From: Chromera velia
Lineage: Eukaryota; Sar; Chromeraceae
Assembly (NCBI GenBank): GCA_018398765.1
Contig: JAHBMJ010000118.1
Span: 14,312-54,311, forward strand
Direction of reading: 5' to 3'
Length of the DNA stretch: 40,000 nt
Below the pieces are notes generated by a model, which worked only from the letters and a program-made list of their open reading frames with translations, had not been told where the DNA came from and made no database searches. The position numbers were made by a program, and so were the translations under genes. Positions 20,032 through 32,526 of this stretch are shown here, in pieces. Numbering within the stretch: position 1 is the stretch's first letter; every line of letters begins with the position of its first letter.

Positions 20032-20904
20032 AATGTTAACAACAAAACGTCTTGTTGTGAACTGATGTAAATTCATAAATATGTCAATTTGATCGATAAT
20101 TAAATTGATTCAGTGGTTGAATCAACTAGGTTCAGCAATTATATAAATTACATAATTATATACATATACATATATACATGTCAAATCACAGATCGAATAA
20201 ACTATATGCTTGAAATTGTTTGAGTTAGAGCTCTAGCTAAGAGAGGACTAGAGATTTGTCAATTGATTGACTGAAAAATCTAGTGAAAAATAGTCTGAAA
20301 TATTTTTGTCCTTTAGTCTCAATTTAACTCAGGATCATCAAATCAAATTTTAATCAATCTAGTTAACTATGATATATGCTTTTTCTATGCATCATGCAGT
20401 TGAAGTTCAAGATTATTAGTCTAATTGAAATAGTCTGAGATACTAGTACTACTACTAGTATATAGTCAAAAATAACCCCAACCTGAGCAACCTCGCCCTA
20501 AACATAAATTTTCTCCCTAGTTTCCTCCTGTAATGATTGCTACTAGAACTGTTAGTAGTTAGAACACTAGTTATCACTATAGATAATCATAATTAAAATT
20601 GATTTGACTATGTCATTATATATATTTTTTTTTAATGAATCATTTGAATGATAGCACTAAAATATTTTTGGTTTGGCGGCTTTGGCCGGGTTTGGTTTTA
20701 ATCAAAAGTATAGTCGCGTCTATAAATGAATTATTAGAATTAATGAATAAATGAATCAATGAATGATTTAATTAATGAATGCATAGCTCGTGAAGACTGT
20801 AAAATATGTTTAAGTTGTATTTCAATGAGCGTGGGTGTTTCTTTTATCTTTTATACACAGCTTCTTTCAGCGCTATGAGTGCGTTAACACCTGATCGAGC
20901 GAGC
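20032..20904. other. AT-rich intergenic region between convergent genes
   Basis: No supported gene. The stretch is strongly AT-rich, with repeated TAATTGAT, TATATACATATA and ACTAGT words and a TTTTTTTTT run near 20625. It separates the 3' ends of the calpain gene (plus) and the unknown minus-strand gene, so it probably holds both polyadenylation regions. Confidence 0.55.
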
Positions 20905-22251
20905 TCAGCCCAGCATCGAGAGAACATCGTCAACATCCGCCCGTGTCTGCCGTCTCTTGAATTCCCGAAAGTTGCTGCCTGCGGGGGATGCCGGCATCCC
21001 TCCTGCTCCTTGCCCTCCTTCAAGAACCCCTGAGGCAGACAGCGTGGCCCTCCTCACTCCCCCCCCAGTAGAGGATGACAGCAAAGCATTGATCTCGGCC
21101 TTGAACCCCCTACTCACCTGAGGGCTGACTGACGACAGACGGGAAGCGCTTCTTCTTGAGGCAAAACTGGACCGCAGCCTCTTCGGAGAGAGGGGCCCCG
21201 ACAGCAACGTCATACTATCCTCCCCTCCCTTCTCGGGCTCATTCCCGGCAGGAGGCGAACTCAACCACAGGGAGCTGCTGGATTTCTGCAAAGACCCTCT
21301 TCCCCTTCCTTCCTTGAACTTGACCACAGTCGGGCTACGGACTTCTAGGGCTTCCTCGAGCTGGTCCAGTTCCAGTCTGCTGGTGTTCCTTCGAAGGGCC
21401 CCGGCGGCACCTGAGGGACTCTGCTGGGCCCCCGACACCTGGAGGTCCTCGAATGCCGGGAGAGTGAAGTTTTTCTTGAATCGCATAGAGGAGGGGGACA
21501 GAAGGTCCAGCTCAGAGAGGTGGGCGAGCTCCCTCTGGTCAACAGAGAGCCGCACACGAGACCGAGCAAACCCATCGCCCTGCACACACACAGGAGGATT
21601 CAACATGTGAATGCGTTGGTCGTCGTATGCACATATACACACACTCACACGCTCGTGAACCCATAGACAGAGACAAAGGAGGGGGCTGGAGCGGGAAGCG
21701 GGCAGTCCTAAAATGAATTCAGTGTCTCTATGTAAAAGAACACGCACATATCCCACGTGGCTCACGAAGGGCTGTAACAGCATGTGCGTTCTTGACATAA
21801 CTTTTTCGGCCCGACTTTCAGCTACACATGAATCAGGAAACGCAGACACCGTGTGTCTTCTTCGAGCCGTCACTGCGGTTTGAAAACATGGAAATCGAGT
21901 CCGAACAATTCAGTCAGAGATTCTCTGCAACAGATCGGAGGACAAAAACCACATGCCTGGACGAAGTGTTGCGCAACACTTGTTCTGTACCGTTGCAATG
22001 AGCAGGACTGGTTGGGCACACAGCGCAGTGAGAAAAGAGTATGGTATGCACTGACTTCAACTTACATCATCTTGCGACGCACCGACCTGTATGTCAAAGA
22101 ATCGCCTAAGGTCCTTATGCAACACCTCCTCCTGGCTGTTTAACAGGATAGAGATCTGAGACCGAAGGTGAGCACAACGGGCCGGAAAGGTCGGCTTGTA
22201 AACATCCACAGCTTTCCCCTGGAGGGATAGGGGCCTCTCCTGTGCCTGCAT
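20905..22251 (-). CDS. Unknown Ser-rich protein, two exons
   Basis: Exon 1, 22251-22066, starts at ATG (AAGATGCAGG) and ends at a consensus GTAAGT donor. Exon 2 is 21579-20905 after a TGTGTGTGCAG acceptor, ending TGA. Both junctions are phase 0 and give about 286 residues. Exon 1 is amphipathic and helix-like (HLRSQISILLNSQEEVLHKD). Exon 2 has a charged start (RVRLSVDQRELAHLSELDLL), then a low-complexity Ser/Gly/Arg region with several SP and RxxS sites, such as SGPLSPKRLRSSF, and ends FKRRQTRADVDDVLSML. I recognise no family. The composition suggests a disordered, possibly phosphorylated protein. Further 5' exons cannot be excluded. It is transcribed away from the papain-family gene, with about 840 bp between the two starts. 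Confidence 0.6.
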
Positions 22252-23088
22252 CTTTACAGGACTCTGCGAACAAAGCGAGGGAGCGGGACCTCTGTTGATC
22301 GATTGTTCTCTGTAGTTGTACAGGTTTGACTTTCACTGAACAACACTGTCTGACAGTCTGTCTGACGCTGACAGACTGATCAAATCAAGTCCGAGACCTT
22401 AGTCGCCAAACTACATGTGCGAATCTGCAATTTCGTAAAGGTAGATATGTGGACTTTACGACTCGCTCAGAACGGAGGAATGTCCGACAGATGCTCCCAT
22501 CAATCACGGAGTCTGCTGTAATCTGCATGTTGGAGTGCGTTGATTGCATGACATTGCACCGTCTACGCCCGCTGGCGCAAAATTTTTTGAAACGTGCCCA
22601 CCTGCATGCGCGAGAGCGCGCACATATGCACGAGCGAATTCCCGCCACAAATGCACATGCATGCATGCATGCAAGCACGCGATCGCGCGACTATATCGCG
22701 ACTATATAAAAAACCATGCAGGCATGCATGCATGCAGGCCGGACAAAAAAAAAAGAAATGATAAATATGAAATTCGATTGTCAGCTAGATCCTGCATCAA
22801 CTCGATCTCTGCCGACTGAAAGAAAGCCACGTCTGATCATGCTTCAGACAAGGAAGGCAGGAACACCACTAAGACCGTACCAAGGGTGATTTACAAGCAG
22901 TAAAGAAGAAATATTCCATCGGACTGCTTGGCAGGGAGACGGCCTCCAAATCTTTCGGTCCTTATTCGGCCGTATCGGTTCGCCCATCGCCAACAAGAAC
23001 GAGCCCCCTTTGCCATCTACAGCCTGACTGATAGATACCGCAACCTACCATTGACCAGCGACAAGCATCGACATCACAGTACAGCAAG
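22252..23088. promoter_or_regulatory. Divergent intergenic region with ATGCATGC clusters
   Basis: Separates the starts of two divergent genes. It carries two clusters of the GCATGC palindrome at 22657-22672 and 22715-22736, a TATA-like CTATATAAAA at 22702-22711 and a duplicated GCGACTATAT. TGCATGC-type words are known ApiAP2 binding motifs in apicomplexans. Applying that here is inference. Confidence 0.4.
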
Positions 23089-26000
23089 ATGGCCCTAACA
23101 AAGGTGGGTTGTGCTAACTGAATTTATAAAGGAAAACGCATGCATTTTTTGAGACGGCTGTCTTAACTGGTCGTTCATAGAGACATATACAGTGTGTGAA
23201 GTCCATTTCTGGTTCATCCACACCTCTTCAAAAGCGTGTAACCATGCAGGGAGGCATTGACGAAGAATGGGGCACAAAGCTCTATCGACGTGCTTCAGAC
23301 CGAGGGGGATCATGTATCGAGAAGAGTGAGGGAGTGAGTGAGTCTGCATGCATGCGTGAGGACCAGAGAAGCAAAAGGGACAGAATAACCCCCCGTTTTT
23401 TTTTTTCTGCGTGTGAGTGCAGCAACGAGGTCTTTCCTCCGCCTCGGCCTTTCTTTTCCTCGCGACACTTCTCTTCCTCTGTGCTCCTGTAGTACAGACA
23501 AGACTAGTCACGGTGAGTCACGGAGAAAATAACATCGATTTTTTCAGGTCATCAAATTGGCAGTGGAGGTGCATGAGGAAGAATGACAGCTAGACGCACA
23601 GCAATCGAAAAGATCAAATTCCAAGGCATGACTGTGAGCTAACCTGAAGTTTCCAGCTCCGATGGGCACAAAGTAAAGGATCTGCATGCAGGGCCCACTG
23701 CAGCCCTTTTTAAATTATGCATGAAGCTTTGTTGCGTGAACGTGAATGAATCACTAGACCACTGACCGTATCCTGCGAAACATGCACAAAGGCACGCAAG
23801 CAGTCAGACCTGCAGGTTGGAATAAATGCTTCACTCACTTTTGTTGTCTCTCACGAAAGCATGTCATTCTGAACTCTCTCCTTTACAGACACATGCATGC
23901 ACTCAGGGTAATGACTCCCCGCATTCCCTCCTCGACGGGTTGCCTTAACTGCAGGTAAGAGATCGACGTTCCTCCTCCGCCTCTCTATCGGACAGCTCAT
24001 TGGACTCGATGCCCGAGTTGAAGGAGAGAGTGGATGACCAGATCAAATTGGACAGTGAGAACCTGTCGCTGTCCATAGCCTCGGACGAGGAGAAGCAGAA
24101 GCTGACCAAGAAAGCACTCACAGAGGCCAACGCGGAAATCGTGAAGTGCTTTGATGAGAAGAAGAAGGCCGGCAAGGAGGACGAGAAGGAGAGTCCGTCT
24201 TTGTTGAAAGAGGAGGATCTGCACTTTGACTCTGCTGCATCTTCTGAAGATAAATTGATGCTCGTTCTCTTCTTCAGACTCTCCGAGAAGTTTGCGAGAT
24301 TCACAGTGGACGGACGGATTCCTTCTATCGCCTTTTTCTTCTCTCGCTCGAAAGGCCAAAAAGACCACGACCTCCTCACTCTCTCGACTTCTTTTCTGGA
24401 CTCCAACGGTTTCTCCTTCCACGATACAGAGCCGTCTCCTTGCCAGCTGGTTGTGCAGACTCCGGGTAGTCACAGCAAGGCAGACACCAAGAGGTCCGGA
24501 GAGTGAGAACATATGTGAAGAGCAAACCTTCCTGTCCTTGTGTGAAAACGCGAATGGAAGGATGAAAAGAATCCAATTCATGCGTGTAGAAAGAAGGGAG
24601 AGCAAACAACGGCCAAGGTGAAATTACTTTGCACGTAGAAAAAGGCAGCGGCTTCTCTTTTGATCTAATTGTATTTCCCCCCCTTTCTTTCTTGAATTGG
24701 AAACGCCATTGAAATGTCTCTCTCTTCTTTGCGGGGGGGTGCATGCATGCAGGCCACTGATTCAGCGCGCAGTGAGAGAGCTCGAGGAGAAGTTGCACAA
24801 CGACATCGACAACCCGCTTTTTGCTTCGGATCCTTTTGTGGACACAGAGGTAGGTCCATTCTTTGGTTGCATGGTGCATGGATCCTTCGTCGTTGCTCTG
24901 GAAGGAATTTCCGTACGTTGATTTTGCCGTGTCTGTGTGTCTGTGTGTGAGTGTGTGGGCGTGTATGATTTCTTTCTTTTATCAGAGAGAGAGTCGGTCG
25001 GCCAGTCAGCCTCCCTCTTTGCCTCTTGCTCGGTCTCTCTATCCCCTTGCCTGAATCAATTGCACACGGTTCTCCTCTCCCCTCCCTTTTCTCTGTCGAG
25101 TGCACTGCAGGACGAGGACACCCTCGCTGGCGTTCCGGCTGCCCACAAGAAGGGGAGAAGCGTGACGGCGGCAGACAAGGCTTGCCCTGCCGACACGGTG
25201 AAACCCCAAGTGCGGAAGGTCTTTGAGGCCTCAACGAGGGTCGTGAAGGGAACAGAGGTGTGCTTTGGTTTTTTACAGAGTATGCATAATACAGTTAAAT
25301 CAATGCATGCACAGTTCGGAGGTCTTTGAGGCCTCAACGAGGGTCGTGAAGGGAACAGAGGTAGGTCAGACAGTCAGTCAGTCAGTCAGTGCATGGCGGG
25401 GGGGCCGTCGGTGAAGTGTGCATGAGCGGATTCATTAATTGGTTGGTTGGTTGGTCGAGCATCTGAAGAGACGGACTTCGACGGTTGTCAGTCCAGAGGT
25501 GAGCTAGGAAAATGTTATATTTTCTAGAAGCAAGGAAAGGGGGCGACGTCCAGCCATCATTTGGGCGGGTCCAGGCCGTTCCGTTCTGCTATATTGTGTG
25601 CTGTGGGAAGATGTTTTTTTCTTTCACAAACGAGAGAAAGGTTCAAATACATTCTTGAAAGCAGCGTGTACAACAAACTTGATAAAGAGCACGAAGCAAC
25701 AGAGGGATTCCAATCCCTTTCCGCATACGACAAATCAGAACCGCATCTTCTCACAGTCTTGATTCAAAACTTTCTCAAACACTGTTTCTGGATTGACTCC
25801 ATTCCCGCTTCTCAAATAAGTTCCTAATGTCACATGACATAAATCATCAAACCAAATAGACCGTAATTCGCCGAATAAACAAACTGACTCTGACGCAGGT
25901 CAAACTCTTCTTCAGCCTCGACGCATCGGTCAACGGTACCGGATCTCCTGACACGACAAGCTTCCATGAGGTCAGACTGTCAGGCTGCATGCCCGCATGC

Positions 26001-26127
26001 ATACATGCATGGCTTTCCATAAATTTGGGAAGGAAGGAAGGAAGGAAGGAAGGAAGCAAGGAAGGAAGGAAGTGCCTTGCAAGACCGGGTTCATTTTCTT
26101 AATTGAGTTCATGCTCCCACAAAGCTC

Positions 26128-26180
<53 letters not shown>

Positions 26181-27011
26181 GAAAGGAAGGGGCGGGCGAC
26201 CGGGGGCGAAAAATGGGAAGCGGATGGGCCTGTGTCCTTTGAGTGAATTTAGAAGGTCTGGAAGTCGATTGGGGAAAACGCAGGCGGGCTGGAAAATATG
26301 TTTGAAGACCAAGAGGCAAGAGAATCAAACAACACGCAAAGGCGACCCCCTTGTGTGACAATCAAATAACGAATTAGTGTATTGGTCAAAGTGGATTTAT
26401 TCAGATTGATCCGTCTGATGTTTTCCTCTCGCTGCCTCTCGATCACCTCGTTGTGTTGCAAAGTGATCGAATGTCTCCCTCAGGCTCTTCAAATAAGAGA
26501 AAATCACTTTTTTATGAAACGGAAAACAGCGACAAGTAAGGTCGTTTACTTCTTCCAATAGTGTAAACTCACAATACTCACTTCATGCGTTGATTTGTCC
26601 TTTTCTCTTCTACATTTTTTTTCTGATTTCTTTCTTTCACAATGCGCATCATTCCTCGTAGAATAAATAAGCAGTGCATGTAGTTAGTGAAAGGCTAAAC
26701 GAAACACTCGTGCAATGCATCACTGAACGACTGTTCCTTCCTTCCTTGCAGGCGACGGTTTTCTTCGGGTCGATGTCAGAAGAGGACGACCCAGAGATCT
26801 CGATGCCTGTCAAGGTGAATTGCCAGAAGGTCTGTTTGTTCATTCGTTCAGTCAACGACTGAAAATCATTTTTGTTTTATCATCTTGCCTTTTACTCTTC
26901 AGACTTTTCCTTCCTCCATTTTACTCTCTTTTGAGCACATGCATCTCTGTTTGCCTGTGTGCCTTACTTCTTATGCTCCCTTCCTTGTTTGGCCTCTTCC
27001 TTCGTTGATAT

Positions 27012-27050
<39 letters not shown>

Positions 27051-30000
27051 CAATTTCTCTTCAGGACATCTCATTCAGTGAGTGGCTCCGCTGCTACCGC
27101 CTTTTCCTTTGCGAGAGGCCTATGGCATCAACAACCTCTAGGAAACCTTCTTCTTCTGAAGAAGAAGAAGAGCAGACGGGGGGGGTGGAGGAGACGGCAA
27201 CGGGAGCTTTTGTGCAGCAGAAGGAGAGGGAGAAAAGGCAAAGCAGTCGAATGCCGAAAGGATTGGAATTTCTTGATCTCGGGATGCACAGGGAGAACAA
27301 AGAGATGAAAAACAAAAAGTCAAACACCGTCAACACAGATCAAAAGAGGTCCGCAAATTCAAATCTGCTGGTTTTTCTTTTCGTCCCCCCCTGTTTGTTT
27401 TCTTTCTCTTCAACTAGAATACTTTGGAGGGCTTTTCATTGAAAAAGAGTCGAACGGCCTGATTCTCATCCACAATAGGTAAAAGAGAGCTTTTCTTTTC
27501 TCGCCCCTCCCTGAGTTGCTGGACTGATTTTATTGCCTTTTCCTTCACTTCAGGTGGCGCGCCATGGCGAGGAAGGTTGAGTACCTCTCCGACTTTGTGC
27601 ACGAACACAGAGAGGTCCTCAAAGGACTCCCGAGCGCATTCGATCCTCGAACTGGACTGTCAGTCAGTCCGTCACTCAGTCAGGCCGTCGGAGCCAATGT
27701 GATTAATCGTCTTCCGTTTGGTTTTTCAGAGTCTCGACGCTGGGTTTCTTTGTACATTTTTGCATGCTTGTATCTCGCTGCTCAACTTTCTGTGTTTTGC
27801 TTCCTTCTGCGTCTTTGCATTTCGTTGTCAGGAGTTTGTCTTCGGTCGGTCGCTCTGAAGCCAGAAGGAAGGCCGCCTCGCCTCTTCCTGTCCCCTCTGG
27901 GTTTGTGTTGCTTCTTTTGTCTGTCTGTATGTATGTATGCGTGAGCTCGCGAATGGCGAATATATTTTTGGGTGTTTGAATTAATGTTTTCTTTCTTTCA
28001 GAGGAGCGCTGACTCGAGAGGCCGCCGAGAAGCTGTCCGACTGCTTTCCCTCATATGCCGTGAAGGACCAGGGACAGTGTGGGTCCTGCTGGGCAGTCGC
28101 GGCAACCTCCGCGTTGGCAGATAGGGTCCGTGGGTGGGTGGGTGGGTGGGTGGGGGGGAATCTGACGAGAGGATGATCGAGTGTGATTTTGAGCAGTTTT
28201 GTGAGGGGTGCCGCTTCTTTGTGTGCGGTTTTGTGCTTTTGGTTATTGTGTGCTTCTTTTTCTTTTTCTGCTATCCACCCCTCTTTACTCTCGCATGACT
28301 CTTTGGACGTGGTGGTCTCCTTCGTTTTGATCGATCCGCATGACGTTTAAGAAAGTATCTCCATCCGTATCATTTGGCCTGAAGCCTTTGCTGCGTGCGA
28401 AATTACAGAATGCTTAGAAGAAGGAAACAGCTAAACGACATTGATATGGTAGTTCTAAGTACAAACAGTTTAATTCCGGTGCTTTAAATTCTGAAATTAA
28501 TCCTGCATGCAGCAATGCATAAAGGACAAGGGCACTTTGATCGACGGGCATGCGCACTCGTTCTCGACTGAGCAGGCGATCTCCTGCGGATTCAACCACA
28601 AACCCTGCCAGGGGGGGTTCCCCACTGACGTGTACATGGAGGGAGTCAGAGACCCTCTCCAATTAGAGGCAAATTATCCCTATGTCTCCAAGTAAGTGGG
28701 TCTGCCTGGTTTTTCTGTCGAAGAATCCCTAGCTCTTTCATTCACAAGCTACCTGACTGACTGTGAAACCACCAATTCGATCACCTATTTATCTGCTGAA
28801 CATTTGACTGTCGGCCAACCTACCTGTATGTCGATCTATCTGGATCTATCGATATTTCCATGCGTTCGTTTTCCTCTCAATTTCCAGCCCCAGCTTGAGT
28901 TCACGATGTTACTCAGATGCTCTTCCCGCTAGAACGCCGATCATATCTGAAGAAGCCGTCCTCCGATGCACAAGCGTTATTCTAGTGACTGACTGACTGT
29001 ATGATGCATGCAGATGCGACCGAGCCGAGATGGGAGTTGTGCAGCCGATGCACTGGAGCAACTGCAAGGCCCTCGCGTCGATGCCTCTGATCACTCGGCC
29101 CTGTGAGTGCCAGCACGAGAGCCTGGATCCCGACTTCAAAGAGGGGGTATTCGGGGCTCAGTGCAGGGAGAAGACCCTGGCCAGAAAGCACTATCCGTAC
29201 AAGGTCGGTCGGACATCCTAGCTGTCGTTCAGCGGACATCCCGTCGTTTTTCTTTTTCCTTTTTTGTTTCTATCCGTACAAGGTCGGTCGGACATCCTAG
29301 CTGTCGTTCAGTGGTGCCAGTGGGACGAGGCACTCGTTGGCTGACAAGTGTGGAGGGAATACTGCTGCTCTAAATGAACCTATCTGCCTCATCAATTGGT
29401 TTGTCAGAGAAGGAGAAACAAGTCACACTGAAGTCTTCCGCGAAATAAAATTAAGGTCCCACTCTTTTGCTTCTCCTTAATGTATCTTGAGGGTGAAAGC
29501 GAGAGTCAGCAGGTAGGTAGGCGAACATAAACATTACTATTCGCATACACACTGATTTAATCATCAAATGACTGCAGGTAGAGGACTACTTCCACATCGC
29601 CTTCCCCGAGTGTCAGGAAGTGAACGCTCCCCGCAGGTGCAGAGAGAGAGTGGTGGACAAGGGCCTGAAGAGGCCTGTCTCCATCAGGAACGTCGAGATG
29701 CACATCCAGGCACAATTGGTTTACAACGGCCCGCTGGTGGCCACCTTTGTGGTGTATGAGGACTTTGACTTCCATGTCAAGAATGGACACAAGGTGAGGG
29801 AAGAGAAGGGAAAGAGAAGAGAATCGTCGTTCCTCTAGACTCCTTTGGTGATGCATTGATATTTTGCTTTTGTCGGTTGCTGTTTGTGACTCTGTCACTC
29901 TGTCAGTGACCGTGACAAAAAGGAGGCGTCGACAAATGAGGGTAGGCGTCCAGTGTAGGTGGCCTCTCCTTCTTCCGGGGAAATGAACTTATGCAATTTT

Positions 30001-31011
30001 ACAAGACGGGTTCTCCCCTTCGCTACATTTTTTTGAGCCGCATTTTCTCTGCTTTACGGATACAATTCCCTCACATTCTAGATAAAATGATTGTGTATAT
30101 TTCTCGAACGAACAAAAGTCCACGCATGTACCCTCCTCTCCAACTCCCCCCCCTCCGACAATTACCCAACCATGCAGGTTTACCGGTGGGACGGCCGGTC
30201 TCCCAAGAAAGGCATGCACGCAGTCGAACTGGTAGGGTACGGGACGGAAGGAAGAACAAAGTACTGGCTGGCAAAGAACTCATGGGGAGAGGAGTGGGGG
30301 GACGGGGGGTATTTCAAAATCGTCAGAGGTACGCAGGTCCTTTTTTTTTGTTGCTTTCTTTCTTTTTTTCTTTCTTTCTTTCTTTCTTTCTTTCTGTCTT
30401 TCCTTCGTTTCATCTGAAGGAGCTCTCTTCTTCATTTGGTTGAATCGGGTGGCCGCTCGAGGTCTGGAAGGATGGCAAAGAAACTCCGAGGGAACGCTTT
30501 TCAAAGGGTCAAATGAAGAGATGGACGATCACGCAGTGATCTCACTTGAGAGTTCTTAACCTGTCATCGCTATGAAAAAAGACAAGTGGGAACGCATGAG
30601 CGAAGGCAGCAGGAAGTGCACTTGCTTATGTGAACGTGTGTGTGTGTCTTCTCGAACGCAGGGGAGAATCATGTCGGTATTGAGGAAAGAGTCAGTGGAG
30701 CCTATATGGCAGGGGCAGCTGATGCTCCTCGAAGAGAGCACCCAGAAAAGGACTCGTATGCAATGGAGGTGAGTGAGTCAGTGAGTATTTCTCTCTCTCT
30801 TTCAATGCAGTCATGCAATACCAAACAAAACACCTTTGCTGGTCGTCTCTCTCCGTTCACGGGCCGCAGCACCTGAAAGATTTCGATGTTGTTTTTGCTT
30901 AGAGAAGCTGCTCGAACCAGCGTCAGAGTTCCTTCCTGGCTGAGTGTCGTCGTGTCTACCCCCTCTTCCAATCTTGTGCCTCACCCCCTTCCCTTCCGCC
31001 GTCATTCTCCG

Positions 31012-31053
<42 letters not shown>

Positions 31054-32526
31054 TGCATGTGTGTGTCTCTGCTTCCTTTTGTTTCTTTCATCGGCTCGGC
31101 CACCCATGATACGACAACCACTTATTGCCTGTATGTGCAGTTGGAGGTGATGGACATCTCTGCCTTTGTAACAGCGGGGAGATCAGGAAAGCACCGGACG
31201 GGTGTCTACATGAAGTGCCAACCCGAGTGCGAGATCAACCAGGCGTACAGAAACCAAATGGCCGGGGCCAGGGTCACAGAGGAAACCTCAAACACAGAAC
31301 CGGAAGGGGTATGTATTTGTGTGTTTTCAGTTTGTTTTGTCTTTCTGTCTGCATCTTTGTTTCTGCCTTTTCCTCTCTCTTTTCCTGTATATCTCATTTG
31401 TCTCTCTTCCCACCTTCAGTTTCTAAATTTGTCCTTCAGCCAGAACAAACACAGGTCCATCGACGAACTCTATCATCACTACAGTCACCCTCTTCATGCA
31501 TCGTATTTCCCTCGAGTGCAACCATACAGAGAGTGCGTGCATGCTGGGAGGGAGACAGCATGATTTAATTGCAGCAGGCCTTGAAAGCAAAACACTCACT
31601 CACTTAAGTTCTTTTCCCTATCTCCCTCACTCACACACTCCCTCCCTCCTGTTGGAGATCCCTCCATCCAGGTCGGTTCCACCAAGCTACGCATTGACCT
31701 CAACCCTCAGAGCTGTGGGAAGTCCGGGCACAAGAGGGCAGTGATCGCTTTGCAGCAGAAGGCCTACAAGTCTGCTAAGCGATTCTACGTGGTCAGTCAG
31801 TCACTCGCAGTCAGTTAGTCAGTGAGCCAATCAGTCGGAAAGTCAGTCAGTCAGTCAATCAGTCAGTCAGTCAGTCAGTTAGTCAGTCAGTCAGTCAGTC
31901 AGTCAGTCAGTCAGTCAGTCGGAAAGTCAGTCGGGTGATCAAGTGACCAGAAGATGCAGAGACCATAAAAGAGACGATGAAAGTTTGACAAGCAAGTTGA
32001 TTAAAGAATGTCAGGAAACGAACAAAGAGCAGGAAGGAAAAGGAGCAAGAGACGGCCAGATAGAAAGGGCGGAGTTGATTGATGAAGAACACATGCATGC
32101 TAGTGGCCAGTCGGTATGTATGTCTTCTGCTCTTGCATGCGATTCAAAGGGCTCTTTGACCGATTGATCAAGGCAGTCTGTGGGGAATACGTTGAGCGAC
32201 TCCGAGGACCTTCTGCAAAATGCTCAGGAACCGCAAACTAAAACAGTAAATCAATGGGCTGGATCGATCGCCTTATGAGTCTCACTTGAAGCTCACTAAA
32301 GATTCTCGTCATAACATTCAACTATGTGTGCCGCTGTCTGTTTGCATTTGTTTGTCCGCAGATTGATTACTTCTGTGATGACTATACGATCCAGCACAGA
32401 CTCACAGAGAGAAGCTGCCAGGAAAAGACGGACCGTTCTGTGAAGGGCAGGTCCCTGCAGACTCTGTCGAAGACCTGTTGGAACACCCAACTGATGGTCA
32501 TCAACGAGAAGTTCCTTGGAAATTGA
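23089..32526 (+). CDS. Papain-family (C1A) cysteine protease, many exons
   Basis: Fifteen exons join in phase: 24753-24849, 25111-25257, 25899-25970, 26752-26814, 27065-27348, 27554-27658, 28002-28125, 28513-28691, 29014-29203, 29578-29793, 30178-30328, 30662-30768, 31141-31308, 31672-31791 and 32362-32526 (TGA). Upstream pieces are tentative: 23089-23103 (MALTK), 23548-23568, and 23955 to an unlocated donor. The catalytic Cys is in [10 protein letters not shown] (28087), His in [11 protein letters not shown] (30217) and Asn in [16 protein letters not shown] (30277). [10 protein letters not shown] follows, as in cathepsin B-like enzymes. Such enzymes usually work in lysosome-like or secreted compartments as zymogens. 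The N-terminal part before the Cys is about 350-450 residues, far longer than a normal propeptide. About 150 residues with several Cys follow the core. No signal peptide is evident in the tentative start. Total about 850-900 residues. Confidence 0.82.
25217..25259 (+). repeat. Exon-end/donor segment, copy 1 (43 bp)
   Basis: Covers the last 41 bases of the exon ending at 25257 plus the GT of its donor. It is repeated exactly at 25320-25362, 103 bases downstream, inside the following intron. Confidence 0.9.
25320..25362 (+). repeat. Exon-end/donor segment, copy 2 (43 bp)
   Basis: Exact copy of 25217-25259. Here the donor reads GTAGGT rather than GTGTGC, arguably the better site. A TGCATGCACAG acceptor-like sequence lies just before it, so it could serve as an alternative exon, although that exon would be out of frame. 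Confidence 0.9.
26034..26181. repeat. (GGAA)n and (CA)n-(GA)n microsatellites in intron
   Basis: GGAA units with a GCAA variant run from about 26034 to 26071. A (CA) run at about 26129-26154 passes directly into a (GA) run to about 26181. In reverse complement this is the TC-then-TG compound seen elsewhere in the window. Confidence 0.85.
29191..29232 (+). repeat. Exon-end/donor segment, copy 1 (42 bp)
   Basis: Covers the last 13 bases of the exon ending at 29203 (HYPYK) and the first 29 bases of the intron. It is repeated exactly at 29270-29311. Confidence 0.9.
29270..29311 (+). repeat. Exon-end/donor segment, copy 2 (42 bp)
   Basis: Exact copy of 29191-29232, shifted 79 bases into the intron, with a pyrimidine-rich TTTTTCTTTTTCC stretch between the copies. 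It recreates the same GTCGGT donor. Confidence 0.9.
31013..31056. repeat. (TC)n-(TG)n compound microsatellite in intron
   Basis: A TC run to about 31035 is followed directly by a TG run with one GCATG interruption. It lies in the intron between exons 30662-30768 and 31141-31308. Confidence 0.85.
31792..31932. repeat. (GTCA)n tetranucleotide array starting at a splice donor
   Basis: The array begins at the donor GT following exon 31672-31791 and continues as GTCA/GTTA units to about 31932, with two GTCGGAAA interruptions. Confidence 0.9.

Noticed and set aside
23945-24605. Minus-strand ORFs of 153 and 202 codons
   Set aside because: Antisense of the Lys/Glu-rich plus-strand exon, which has a TGCAG acceptor and fits the gene chain.
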